The notes under the pieces are model-generated. The model was not told the origin of the DNA, made no database searches, and saw only the letters and a list, made by a program, of their open reading frames with translations. Below, in pieces: positions 29,357 to 36,314 of a stretch of DNA of 36,314 nucleotides (its first letter is position 1; each line of letters starts with the position of its first letter). The DNA comes from Myxococcales bacterium (GTDB lineage: Bacteria > Myxococcota_A > Polyangia > Polyangiales > Polyangiaceae). The position numbers and the translations under genes were made by a program. The stretch covers positions 1 to 36,314 of the forward strand of contig JAAZAA010000107.1 of assembly GCA_012514535.1 (NCBI GenBank). Direction: 5' to 3'.

Positions 29357-30088
29357 TCACTCGGCGCGGCGGCCTCCCCGGCCCGCCGCGATCGCCTCCT
29401 GGACGGTGAAGTTGCCCTCGTGCAGGGCGCGTCCGACGATGGCCGCCACGATGCCCGGCTCCGTGGCGAGCTCCTCGATGTGCGCGAGGGTCCCGACGCC
29501 GCCGCTCGCGATCACGGGCACGCCGCCCTCCGCCGCGAGGCGCGCCGTCTCCTCGACGTTGGGGCCCACCTGGGTCCCGTCGCGCTCGATGTCCGTGTAC
29601 AGCACCGCGGCGAGCTCCTCGCCCTCGAACTGCCGCACCAGGTCGACGGCGCGGGTCTCGCTTTGTTCGAGCCAGCCCTCGGTGGCGACGTAACCCTGCC
29701 GCGCGTCGACCGCCAGGATGATCCGGTTCGGAAACGCGCGGGCGGCGCGACGCACCATCTCCGGATCGCGCAACGCCGCGCTCCCGAGCACGACCCGCTC
29801 GACGCCGAGGGCGATGTAGCTCTCCACCGCTTCGAAGGTGCGGACGCCGCCACCCACTTGCACCCCGGGACCGAAGGCGTCGACGACGGCGCGCACCAGA
29901 TCGCCCTGGGCGGCGCGGCCCCGACGGGAGCCCTCCAGATCCACCACGTGCAACCTCGGCGTGAGCCCTCGCCAGGTCGCCGCCAGCTCCGCGGGCGCGT
30001 CGGAGTAGATGGTCACTTCCTCGAAGCGCCCCTTGGTGAGGCGCACGGCCTTGCCGTCCAGCAGGTCGATGGCAGGGATGACGTCCAT
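29357..30088 (-). CDS. hisA: Phosphoribosylformimino-AICAR-P isomerase
   Basis: A 243-residue TIM-barrel isomerase of histidine biosynthesis. It opens with MDVIPAIDLLDGKAVRL (catalytic Asp). HVVDLEGSRRGR, VQVGGGVRTFEAVESYIALG, DIERDGTQVGPNVEE (second catalytic Asp) and VIASGGVGTLAHIEEL follow. No other his gene is in the window, so the pathway genes are dispersed. It heads the hisA-pgsA-lipoprotein-sctS-epmA run on the minus strand and diverges from the 30182 gene. A candidate leaderless promoter abuts ATG 30088. Confidence 0.95.
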   Translation of the reverse strand: MDVIPAIDLLDGKAVRLTKGRFEEVTIYSDAPAELAATWRGLTPRLHVVDLEGSRRGRAAQGDLVRAVVDAFGPGVQVGGGVRTFEAVESYIALGVERVVLGSAALRDPEMVRRAARAFPNRIILAVDARQGYVATEGWLEQSETRAVDLVRQFEGEELAAVLYTDIERDGTQVGPNVEETARLAAEGGVPVIASGGVGTLAHIEELATEPGIVAAIVGRALHEGNFTVQEAIAAGRGGRRAE

Positions 30089-30095
30089 GCGGCGC

Positions 30096-30124
30096 CTTGT
30101 ACGCCGGAGCGGCACACCAGGGAA
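30096..30124 (-). promoter_or_regulatory. hisA promoter, candidate leaderless
   Basis: On the minus strand TTCCCT, 17 nt, TACAAG, then seven bases to ATG 30088. The -35 is weaker than in the other examples. Confidence 0.35.
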
Positions 30125-30181
30125 GCGCAGGGGCCCGCCGCTGTACCCTGGTGGGGGGATTTGAGATAGTGGGGGGCCGCC

Positions 30182-30658
30182 ATGGAGGACACTTCCTCGG
30201 TCAGCGAGCTGCTCCAGCCCTCCCTGGCTGGCAGAAAGCTCCGCCAGCAACCCCTCTCGGACACGGCCACCGTCGTGATCTCCTTTCTGGGCGGGGCGCC
30301 GGCGGCGATCCTGGCCGGTGTGTTCAACGCGCGCCGGATGGGCCGCCCGGCGTGGGACGGGTACCTGGCGGCGGCGCTGTTCGCGGCGTGGCTGGGGTGC
30401 TGTCTGCTCTTCTTCCGCTCGTCGGGCGCGGCGAGCGTGCCCGAGTGGTTGGGGCAGGGGCGACTCGTGCGCACGTTCCAGCAGGGGACCGGGCTCCTCG
30501 TGTGTGGGGCGTTCTTCCTCGCGCAGCGCGCCGCCCGCCGCGCCGCGGCGCTCCTGGACGGGCCACCGCCGCGCCCCTGGCTGCCGGGGCTCGTGATGGT
30601 GCTCCTCGGCCATTTGGTCATCGGCGTCGTGCTGTGGTGGGGAGGGCAGTTTGGCTGA
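30182..30658 (+). CDS. Four-TM hypothetical protein of TPR/AAA+ operon
   Basis: A 158-residue membrane protein with no recognised family. A ~27-residue polar N-terminus (MEDTSSVSELLQ) precedes four predicted helices (about 29-48, 58-76, 103-120 and 134-154). The sequence between them is short, so most of the protein is in the membrane. It is the first of three overlapping genes; its stop (30656-30658) lies inside the next gene, whose TTG start is at 30651. This overlap and the identical strand argue for a complex with the downstream TPR membrane protein and AAA+ ATPase. Confidence 0.65.
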   Translation: MEDTSSVSELLQPSLAGRKLRQQPLSDTATVVISFLGGAPAAILAGVFNARRMGRPAWDGYLAAALFAAWLGCCLLFFRSSGAASVPEWLGQGRLVRTFQQGTGLLVCGAFFLAQRAARRAAALLDGPPPRPWLPGLVMVLLGHLVIGVVLWWGGQFG

Positions 30659-31523
30659 GCTCGCGGAGCTGCAGCAGGTCGATCTGTTGCTCGACGTGCG
30701 CCGGACGGCGACGGCGCGGGAGCGGCTGAGCGCGCTGCTGCGCCGCGATCCGAACGACGTGGAGGTGCTGGTGCGCCTCGCCCGCGCCGAGCACCTCGAC
30801 GACGACGAGGAGCAAGCCCTCGAGCACGTCGAGCGCGCCCTCGCCAGCGATCCGACCCACGAGGGCGCCCGGTTCCTGCGCGCCTCCATCCTCTGCGAGT
30901 CGAAGCGCTACGCAGAAGCGGAGGAGATGCTGCTCGGCCTGCTCCGAGAGAACCCGCGGGACGCGGACTATCTCGCCGCCTACGCCCGGGTGATGCTCCT
31001 GGCCCTGGAGCTCGACAAGGCGGGGCGCCTCGCTCAGGAAGCCATCCGCCTCGAGCCGGAGAACCAGCACGCCCTGCTCGTGCACGGGCTCATCGCGAGC
31101 GTGCGAGGTCGGGACGAGGAGGCGCAGGCCGCCCTGACCACACTCCTCGCCAGCGATCCCGAGAGCACGCAGGTGGTGTGGTTGCTCTTTCACATGCTGA
31201 TCACGGCGCGGCGCTATCGGGAGGCGGAGCGCGTGGGGCAGCAGCTGCTGCGGCTCGATCCGACCGACGAGTCCATCGTCGACGCCCTCGTCGAGCTCCG
31301 GGTGGCGAACCACTGGGCGGCCTGGCCCCTCTACCCGCTCCTGCGGTGGGGCTGGGCGGCCTCCGCTGCCCTGTGGTTCGTGGCGATCGTCGGAGGGCGC
31401 GCCCTGGTGCGCTGGAACCCGACGGTGGGGATGACCTTCCTCGGCGCCTACGTGATCCTCGTGATCTACTCGTGGACCTACCAGCCCATCTTCAAGCGCT
31501 GGGTCCGCCGGAGGGCCTCATGA
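30651..31523 (+). CDS. TPR membrane protein of TPR/AAA+ operon
   Basis: A 290-residue protein. About 220 N-terminal residues form five to six TPR-like repeats (ARAEHLDDDEEQALEHVERA, LRASILCESKRYAEAEEMLL, AREAIRLEP-like helices). Two C-terminal membrane helices (about 223-247 and 254-275, ending YQPIFKRWVRR) anchor it. The TPR domain is presumably cytoplasmic. It starts at TTG 30651 with GGAGGG four bases upstream, overlapping the preceding gene by 8 bp, and overlaps the AAA+ gene by ATGA. No catalytic motif is visible; it probably recruits or positions the ATPase at the membrane (inference). Confidence 0.75.
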   Translation: MAELAELQQVDLLLDVRRTATARERLSALLRRDPNDVEVLVRLARAEHLDDDEEQALEHVERALASDPTHEGARFLRASILCESKRYAEAEEMLLGLLRENPRDADYLAAYARVMLLALELDKAGRLAQEAIRLEPENQHALLVHGLIASVRGRDEEAQAALTTLLASDPESTQVVWLLFHMLITARRYREAERVGQQLLRLDPTDESIVDALVELRVANHWAAWPLYPLLRWGWAASAALWFVAIVGGRALVRWNPTVGMTFLGAYVILVIYSWTYQPIFKRWVRRRAS

Positions 31524-32767
31524 CGACCTTGCTCGACCTCGAGCGCAGCTTGCTCCAGAACCCCTTCGACGCGCGCTTGCGCCACGCCTACGCCGAGGCC
31601 TTGGAGAACGCGGAGCGCCACGAGGACGCCCTGACCCAGTGGCGGCTCCTGTGCAGTCAGGGGGAGAGCGCCGCGGTGTGGCTCCGCGTGGCGCTGTGCC
31701 TCGGCGCTCTGGGCCGCGACGACGAAGCCGCGGATGCGCAGGAGGCCGCAGAACGCCAGCCGGACCATGAGCAGGCGCGGGCTGCTCTGTCGCCCGCCCA
31801 GCGGGCCGCCCTGGGCGCCCGGGCGCCGCGCCAACCCCTGCGGCTCGTGTCCGGAGGAGCGCACGAGGTGCCGGATGCGGGCGAGGTGATCTCGATCCAT
31901 CGCGCCGCCAAGGTGCGCTTCGCGGACGTGGCGGGGATGGACGAGCTGAAGAAGATCCTGCGCCTGCGCATCATCGAGCCCTTCTTGCGCCCGGGGCTCT
32001 TCCAGCGGTTCAAGCGCAAGGCGGGCGGCGGCGTGCTCCTGTATGGCCCGCCGGGGTGCGGCAAGACGATGATGGCGAAGGCCATCGCCACGGAGTGCGA
32101 CGCCAGCTTCACCGCGGTGGGGATCAGCGACGTGCTGAACATGTTCGTTGGCCAGTCCGAACAGAACCTGGCGGGGGTCTTCGACAAAGCTCGCAGCGAG
32201 CGCCCGGCGGTCCTGTTCTTCGACGAGCTCGACGCGCTGGCCTACTCGAGGAGCAAGGCCCACTCGGATCACACCCGCACCACCGTGAACGAGTTCCTGA
32301 ACCAGCTCGACGGCATGAGCGGGCAGAACGACGGGGTGCTCGTGCTCGGCGCCACCAACATGCCCTGGGACGTCGACGAGGCCATGAAGCGCCCGGGCCG
32401 CTTCGATCGGCAGGTCTTCGTTCCGCCGCCCGACGCCCAGGCCCGGGAGGAGATCTTCCGGATGAAGCTGCGGGACGTGCCCGTCGCGGAGCTCGACTAC
32501 GCCGCCCTGGCGCGCCTGACGGAGAACTTCTCGGGCGCCGACATCGACGGGGTGATCGAGGCGGCGAAGGACGGGGCGCTGCTCCAACTCCTCGACGCGG
32601 TGGAGGAGGTGCGCATCCAGCAAGAGGATCTGACCCGAGCGATCGCCGAGGCGGTCCCGAGCACCCTCGACTGGCTGAAGACCGCTCGCAACCTCGTGAA
32701 GTTCGGCGGCGTCGGGCGCGCCTACAAGGACGTCGAGCAGTACCTGCGGCAGACGCGCATGTACTGA
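31520..32767 (+). CDS. TPR-AAA+ ATPase (classical AAA clade, Vps4/Cdc48-like)
   Basis: A 415-residue ATPase. Residues 1-95 form an N-terminal helical TPR-like domain (FDARLRHAYAEALENAERHE and a second pair). After a linker, a single AAA module begins with FADVAGMDELKKILR. The Walker A is GPPGCGKT (176-183), the Walker B VLFFDELDAL (231-240), sensor 1 ATN (278-280) and the arginine-finger region RPGRFDR (291-297). The lid is ENFSGADIDGVIEAAKDGAL. The domain resembles classical AAA remodelling enzymes such as Vps4, katanin and FtsH/Cdc48, but has no protease domain. It probably forms a hexamer that threads or disassembles a protein. The ATGA overlap with the TPR membrane gene indicates coupling. 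Confidence 0.85.
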   Translation: MTTLLDLERSLLQNPFDARLRHAYAEALENAERHEDALTQWRLLCSQGESAAVWLRVALCLGALGRDDEAADAQEAAERQPDHEQARAALSPAQRAALGARAPRQPLRLVSGGAHEVPDAGEVISIHRAAKVRFADVAGMDELKKILRLRIIEPFLRPGLFQRFKRKAGGGVLLYGPPGCGKTMMAKAIATECDASFTAVGISDVLNMFVGQSEQNLAGVFDKARSERPAVLFFDELDALAYSRSKAHSDHTRTTVNEFLNQLDGMSGQNDGVLVLGATNMPWDVDEAMKRPGRFDRQVFVPPPDAQAREEIFRMKLRDVPVAELDYAALARLTENFSGADIDGVIEAAKDGALLQLLDAVEEVRIQQEDLTRAIAEAVPSTLDWLKTARNLVKFGGVGRAYKDVEQYLRQTRMY

Positions 32768-32844
32768 CGGGGCACGTCCGGGCAGGATGAGCGCGGCGGG
32801 CGGGTGAAGGGTCCCTGACGAAGGCGTAGGGGCGCGCCGAGACG

Positions 32845-33942
32845 TCAGAAGCCGAGCATCAGGCCGACGGAGACGTTCAGCGTCGGGCGTCCGACGGTCG
32901 CCACGTCCCGTCGATCGAAGCGCATGCGGGGAGCATCCGTGAGCAGCGAGCCTCCGGAGAGCAGGTAAACGCCGAGGCGACTCGTCAGCCAATGACCTCC
33001 GCCCGCTTGCAGGCCGAAGGCGGGGCTCCAGTGGACGCCGCTGCCCGCGGTGAACCCCGTCCGGGCCTCCGCCCGCGCCGCATAGTGGGCCGCCCCGAGA
33101 CCTCCCGCGACGAACAGGAACCCGCCGGGCCAGGGCTGGGTCTCGGCGCCGACGGCGACGTGCATGGACGTCCGCTGCAGCTCCGCGATGCCCTCTTCGG
33201 CGTCGTAGCGCCCCCCGAGGAAGCCGTGCTGGACCGTCAGCCCGAGGCGGAACCAGGACGGTTGCCACCAGACCGCGGCCTGGATCCCACCCTGTCCGGT
33301 CCCCGGGGGAAGCTCCAGCTCGGCGAGGGCCCCGATCCATGCGGACCACGGGGGGGGAGTCACGGGCGGGCCGCTCGGCTCGTCGCGCTGCGGCTCCGAC
33401 GGCGGCGGCGCGACGGTCGGCTCGCGAGGTTCGGGGAGGGGGGCGATGCGCGTGAAGTCCGTCACCGCTCCGGGCAGGCCGCTGCCCGCCTCGTTCTGTG
33501 TTTCCACTTCGTGCCGGGCGTACTGGATCATCGCGGCGCGCAGGGCCTCCACGGCGCGCACGGCGACGACCTCCGCGTCCATGCCTGGGTGGTTCCGCTG
33601 GGCCGACTGGCTCACGGGGGTCTCGAGGCCCCGGGCGTAGGCCCGGATGTCGATGCGCGACCGCTGCTGGGACAGGACGATGGCCCCGTAGTCGCCCGCG
33701 TCGAGGGGGACGAGCTCCTCGTCGGAGACGCTCCCCGGCGGTCGGATCTCGACGCGCAGCCCGACGGCGGCCAGCTCACCGCTGATGCGGATGAGCGCCT
33801 CGTCGATCAGGGGATCCGTACGCTCCGGAGGGAAGATCAGGACCCGCGCCTCGCCCCGGGCCAGCGCGCTCGCGCTTGTGAGGAGCAACGCGAAGAGCCA
33901 GGCGAGCGCCCTCCTCGCACGGGTCGTCGAACGCCGGCTCAC
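32845..33942 (-). CDS. Outer-membrane beta-barrel-like hypothetical protein
   Basis: A 365-residue secreted protein. A signal peptide (LAWLFALLLTSASALARG) starts it. Residues ~35-145 resemble a TolB-like or GTP-binding-like alpha/beta domain (ARVLIFPPERTDPLIDEALI, GAIVLSQQRSRIDIRAYARG). A Pro/Glu-rich linker at ~150-195 follows, and the C-terminal ~165 residues are amphipathic strands ending in GLMLGF, typical of an outer-membrane barrel. GTG 33942 has a near-perfect candidate promoter upstream. It follows the ECF and FecR genes on the same strand after a 183-bp gap and may be their target, which is untested inference. Confidence 0.6.
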   Translation of the reverse strand: MSRRSTTRARRALAWLFALLLTSASALARGEARVLIFPPERTDPLIDEALIRISGELAAVGLRVEIRPPGSVSDEELVPLDAGDYGAIVLSQQRSRIDIRAYARGLETPVSQSAQRNHPGMDAEVVAVRAVEALRAAMIQYARHEVETQNEAGSGLPGAVTDFTRIAPLPEPREPTVAPPPSEPQRDEPSGPPVTPPPWSAWIGALAELELPPGTGQGGIQAAVWWQPSWFRLGLTVQHGFLGGRYDAEEGIAELQRTSMHVAVGAETQPWPGGFLFVAGGLGAAHYAARAEARTGFTAGSGVHWSPAFGLQAGGGHWLTSRLGVYLLSGGSLLTDAPRMRFDRRDVATVGRPTLNVSVGLMLGF

Positions 33943-33950
33943 GTGAGCCG

Positions 33951-33980
33951 AGAATACCCACGGTCGGGGAGAGACTTCAA
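33951..33980 (-). promoter_or_regulatory. Promoter of the beta-barrel protein
   Basis: On the minus strand TTGAAG, 18 nt, TATTCT, then eight bases to GTG 33942; near-leaderless. It lies within the 183-bp gap after the FecR-type gene, which otherwise holds nothing recognisable. Confidence 0.45.
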
Positions 33981-34125
33981 TGCGGAGGGGCCAGCCGAAA
34001 AGCCCGCGCCCCAGTGCGCTCCGCTCGGAGGGCTCCTGCTCCGACCGCTCGTGCTCCGGCCGCGGCTCGCGGGCGCCTGCGCTCACCGGTGGGCCCTGGC
34101 CCGGGAACGAAGCGGCGCCCTCCGC

Positions 34126-35424
34126 TCAGTCGTTGAGCAAGATATCACGGGCGGTGTCGGCGTAAGGCCCGTGGGGGAAGCGCGCGACGTACTCACGAGC
34201 CACCTCACGAGCCTTGTCGTCGCCCCGCGTGGCGCGGATGAGGGTCAGCTTCCGTCCCAAGGTCTCCGACGCGTAGACGCCGGTCGGCGCTTCGGAGAGA
34301 TAGGTGTCGAACCAGCGCAGCGCCTGCTCCGGGCGCCCCATCTGATCGTCGATGCGCCCGAGGAAGAACGCCGCCTGCGCGCTGGCCGCCTGACCTGCGA
34401 AGCGCTTGCGGATCGTGGTCCACGCCTGCACGGCCAGCTTGGTGTTGCCCGTGTAGCGGGCCGCCTGGGCGAGGGCCTGGAGCTCGGTGGCGTCCCGTCG
34501 AGCGAGCACCTGCTCCACGCCTTCCCGCTGAGCGCTGCGGACGACGTCCTCGAACTTCCCCGACGCGACCTGCTCGCGCCAGCTCGGTCCCGCGCTGCGC
34601 CCTTCGCTGACGCCTTCGCCGGCCCCATCGCTCGGCGCGCCAGGGCCCCGTCGCGTCGCGCTCCGGGGATCCTCGCGCTTGGCCGTAACCGCTGGATCGG
34701 ACGCTTCGCCGGGGAGGGCGTCCAGGGGCGCGGCCTCCGTCGCGTCGACGACCTGCTGGTGCTCGTCGAGGATCAGCACCTCACCGGCCCCCAACCGCCG
34801 CGGCTTTTCGCCCGGCCCCGTCACCACGACGCGACCCTGGTGCATCACCAGCGCGAACCGGCCGCGATCGGCGTCCCAGCTGAGATCGAAGCGCGTCCCC
34901 ACCACCTCCACCTCGTAGGGGCCCGCCAGAAACCTCCAGTGGGTCTCCGGGTTGGGCACCACGTGCACCGTGACCTTGCCCTGCGAGAGGCGGGTGACCA
35001 GCTTGCGCTCCCCGACCACGTGCACGTTGAGAACGGTGTGCTTCGCCGCCTCGATGGAGCTGTCGTCGCTGAACAGCAGCTTGGCGGGTTCGTCCTCGGT
35101 GGTGATCAGCTCTCCCTGGGAGTGCCCTCCCACGAGCTCGTACTCCAGGCCGGGAGGCGGACCTCCGTCGACCATCAGGGCGACCCCTGCGGCGATCGCC
35201 AGGGCGGGCACACCGATCCAGAGCAGACGCCGGGCCCAGGAGGGCCGCGCCGCCGGGGCGGGGCGGATCCCGAGGCGCTCCGCCTGCTGTCGCTGCTGGA
35301 TGCGCCGCCAGGTGAGCTCGGCGGTCTCACGCTCCTTGCGGCGCGTGCGGATGTGCTCCTCGGCCAAGGCCCGGAACACGGTCGTGACTTGCTCTTCGCG
35401 GAGCGGCGGTGCTTGTCTAGCCAT
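34126..35424 (-). CDS. FecR-domain and TPR protein (anti-sigma-like)
   Basis: A 432-residue protein. About 65 cytoplasmic residues rich in Arg/Glu/Gln helices precede one membrane helix (about 68-85). A periplasmic FecR domain (about 95-215; ELVGGHSQGELITTED, VTRLSQGKVTVHVVP, FDLSWDADRGRFALVMHQGRV, GEVLILDEHQQ) follows. A disordered Ala/Gly/Ser linker leads to a C-terminal TPR region (~285-430, ending FPHGPYADTARDILL). FecR proteins relay a periplasmic signal to their partner sigma factor across the membrane. Its start overlaps the sigma factor stop by eight bases, so the two are co-translated; the TPR tail is an addition to classical FecR. Confidence 0.85.
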   Translation of the reverse strand: MARQAPPLREEQVTTVFRALAEEHIRTRRKERETAELTWRRIQQRQQAERLGIRPAPAARPSWARRLLWIGVPALAIAAGVALMVDGGPPPGLEYELVGGHSQGELITTEDEPAKLLFSDDSSIEAAKHTVLNVHVVGERKLVTRLSQGKVTVHVVPNPETHWRFLAGPYEVEVVGTRFDLSWDADRGRFALVMHQGRVVVTGPGEKPRRLGAGEVLILDEHQQVVDATEAAPLDALPGEASDPAVTAKREDPRSATRRGPGAPSDGAGEGVSEGRSAGPSWREQVASGKFEDVVRSAQREGVEQVLARRDATELQALAQAARYTGNTKLAVQAWTTIRKRFAGQAASAQAAFFLGRIDDQMGRPEQALRWFDTYLSEAPTGVYASETLGRKLTLIRATRGDDKAREVAREYVARFPHGPYADTARDILLND

Positions 35425-36079
35425 GGCTGCCCCCGGATCGGTCCCGAATGTAGTCGGCGAGCAGGGCGTTGCGGCTGACGCGCTTGCGCACGTGCTCGTT
35501 GGCCCGGCGGACGCGCCGCTTGGCCGTGGAGAGAGAGACGTGGAGCACCTCGGCGATCTCCACCATGCTGAGCCCCTCGAGGCCGCTGAGCACGAAGGCG
35601 ATGCGGTCCTCCGTGTTGATGTCGTCGAGGATGCGGCTGAGCTGGAGCAGCGCGGCCTTCGCCTTGGGGTCGTCGGTGCTGGTCCCGCGCTCCCACTCCT
35701 GGGGACCGCCCACCAGCTTGTAGATGAGGCGGCGGCGCTTGCGCTGCCGGACCTCCCGGCGGACCACGTTCATCGCGATCGACACGATGTAACTCCGGAT
35801 GCCGCTCGCTTGGCGGATGTTCTTGGCACTCTCGAAAAATCCAACGAAGACGTCACTGACCAGATCCTCGATGTCCCCGTGGGGTCCGAGGGATTTCACC
35901 AGCAGGCCGTAGACGAGCCGGTAATAATCGTCGAAAGCTCGCCGCTGCCAATCCGAGCCGCCGTGCTGGATGGCTTCGAACAACGCGATTTCTTCGGCGA
36001 CAGGCACTCGTTCTACAAAGGGCGATGCCAACGATTGCGCCGTGGGGTGAGACCCGGATGTCAGAGCCAAACGTTGCAT
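35417..36079 (-). CDS. ECF-type RNA polymerase sigma factor
   Basis: A 220-residue ECF sigma factor. Region 2 (about 45-115; ALFEAIQHGGSDWQRRAFDD to DLVSDVFVGFFESAKNIRQ) contacts the -10, and region 4 (about 155-205; LSGLEGLSMVEIAEVLHVSL then STAKRRVRRANEHVRKRV) contacts the -35. It is the upstream partner of a FecR-type gene, overlapping by eight bases. ATG 36079 is chosen; the frame continues upstream to TTG 36232, but the first ~50 residues would be poorly conserved. A TATGAT at 36197-36202 (minus strand) may be the -10, giving a leader of about 110 nt. Confidence 0.9.
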   Translation of the reverse strand: MQRLALTSGSHPTAQSLASPFVERVPVAEEIALFEAIQHGGSDWQRRAFDDYYRLVYGLLVKSLGPHGDIEDLVSDVFVGFFESAKNIRQASGIRSYIVSIAMNVVRREVRQRKRRRLIYKLVGGPQEWERGTSTDDPKAKAALLQLSRILDDINTEDRIAFVLSGLEGLSMVEIAEVLHVSLSTAKRRVRRANEHVRKRVSRNALLADYIRDRSGGSHG

Positions 36080-36196
36080 GCCGAGGGGGCCAGGTGGAGC
36101 GGCGAGGCGACCGGGAGGCGGCACGTGGCCCGAGCGCCAGCTCCGATGGAGCGGCGGCGCGACGGAGCCTTCGGACCGACGTCTCCAGTGGTCACC

Positions 36197-36202
36197 ATCA
36201 TA
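36197..36202 (-). promoter_or_regulatory. Possible -10 for the sigma factor gene
   Basis: TATGAT on the minus strand, close to the consensus TATAAT. No matching -35 lies 17 nt upstream; a TTGACC is present but 24 nt away. ECF autoregulation from another element is possible. Confidence 0.3.
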
Positions 36203-36232
36203 GCAGGGTCGCTTTTCCCCGATACGGGTCAA

Positions 36233-36314
36233 AATAAGTCGACCCAGCCGAGTTTCCTGCGCTTTCGCCGATGGGCGGTGTATCTTCGCTTCGTGTGGCG
36301 CGGTCCTTTTCGTC
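36233..36314. other. Right-edge intergenic segment
   Basis: Short, slightly AT-richer tail upstream of the sigma factor gene, cut by the window edge. No gene is seen. Confidence 0.3.

Noticed and set aside
36080-36232. Longer sigma factor start at TTG 36232
   Set aside because: The added ~50 residues show no sigma region and span a probable -10 hexamer.

Overview
The window is very GC-rich and every coding frame drags long antisense shadow frames with it. Gene content (scattered type III export genes, FecR/ECF pair, Roadblock-like protein, TPR-rich membrane proteins, EpmA, M74 endopeptidase lipoprotein) points to a Myxococcota bacterium, perhaps a Sandaracinaceae-like Polyangia. That placement is inference from gene content and composition. 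Most of the window reads as chromosomal core and lineage-specific genes; only the small toxin-antitoxin remnant near 13.3-14.0 kb looks acquired.

Layout: (1) 0.2-7.7 kb: a zincin-like peptidase, an AI-2E family exporter, a TPR-like membrane protein, a FIST sensor gene followed by an orphan sctV/flhA homologue, and a divergent PP2C phosphatase. (2) 8.0-13.1 kb: ddl, then an EIIA(Ntr)-like/PII-like fusion translationally coupled to one CPA2 antiporter and followed by a second, with a convergent UspA gene. (3) 13.26-14.34 kb: a perfect 13-bp inverted repeat, a frameshifted DUF4258 toxin-like gene, its MqsA-like antitoxin, and tRNA-Glu(UUC) with a clear promoter. (4) 14.4-18.6 kb (minus): a small secreted Cys protein, a Roadblock-like protein, an M74/LysM lipoprotein whose 3' end is tandemly duplicated, and a sugar-nucleotide epimerase. 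(5) 18.7-25 kb: pdxH, a TetR regulator with three matching operators, an oxidase subunit III-like protein, a membrane sulfatase-fold enzyme, a hypothetical membrane-anchored protein, and several tandem repeats. (6) 25.2-30.1 kb: surE and apt on plus; hisA-pgsA-lipoprotein-sctS(fliQ)-epmA in one close-packed minus-strand run. (7) 30.2-32.8 kb: three overlapping genes for a 4-TM protein, a TPR membrane protein and a TPR-AAA+ ATPase. (8) 32.8-36.1 kb (minus): ECF sigma factor, FecR-TPR protein and a beta-barrel-like envelope protein.

Two window-wide signals stand out. Many starts sit 6-8 nt after a TAnnnn hexamer which itself lies 17-18 nt after a TTGnnn-like hexamer; the same promoter type precedes tRNA-Glu. 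This suggests that leaderless mRNAs are common here. Second, two type III export membrane components (SctV and SctS) occur as isolated genes 23 kb apart inside unrelated operons. The best candidates for an undescribed system are the overlapping TPR/AAA+/membrane operon and the EIIA-PII/antiporter module.
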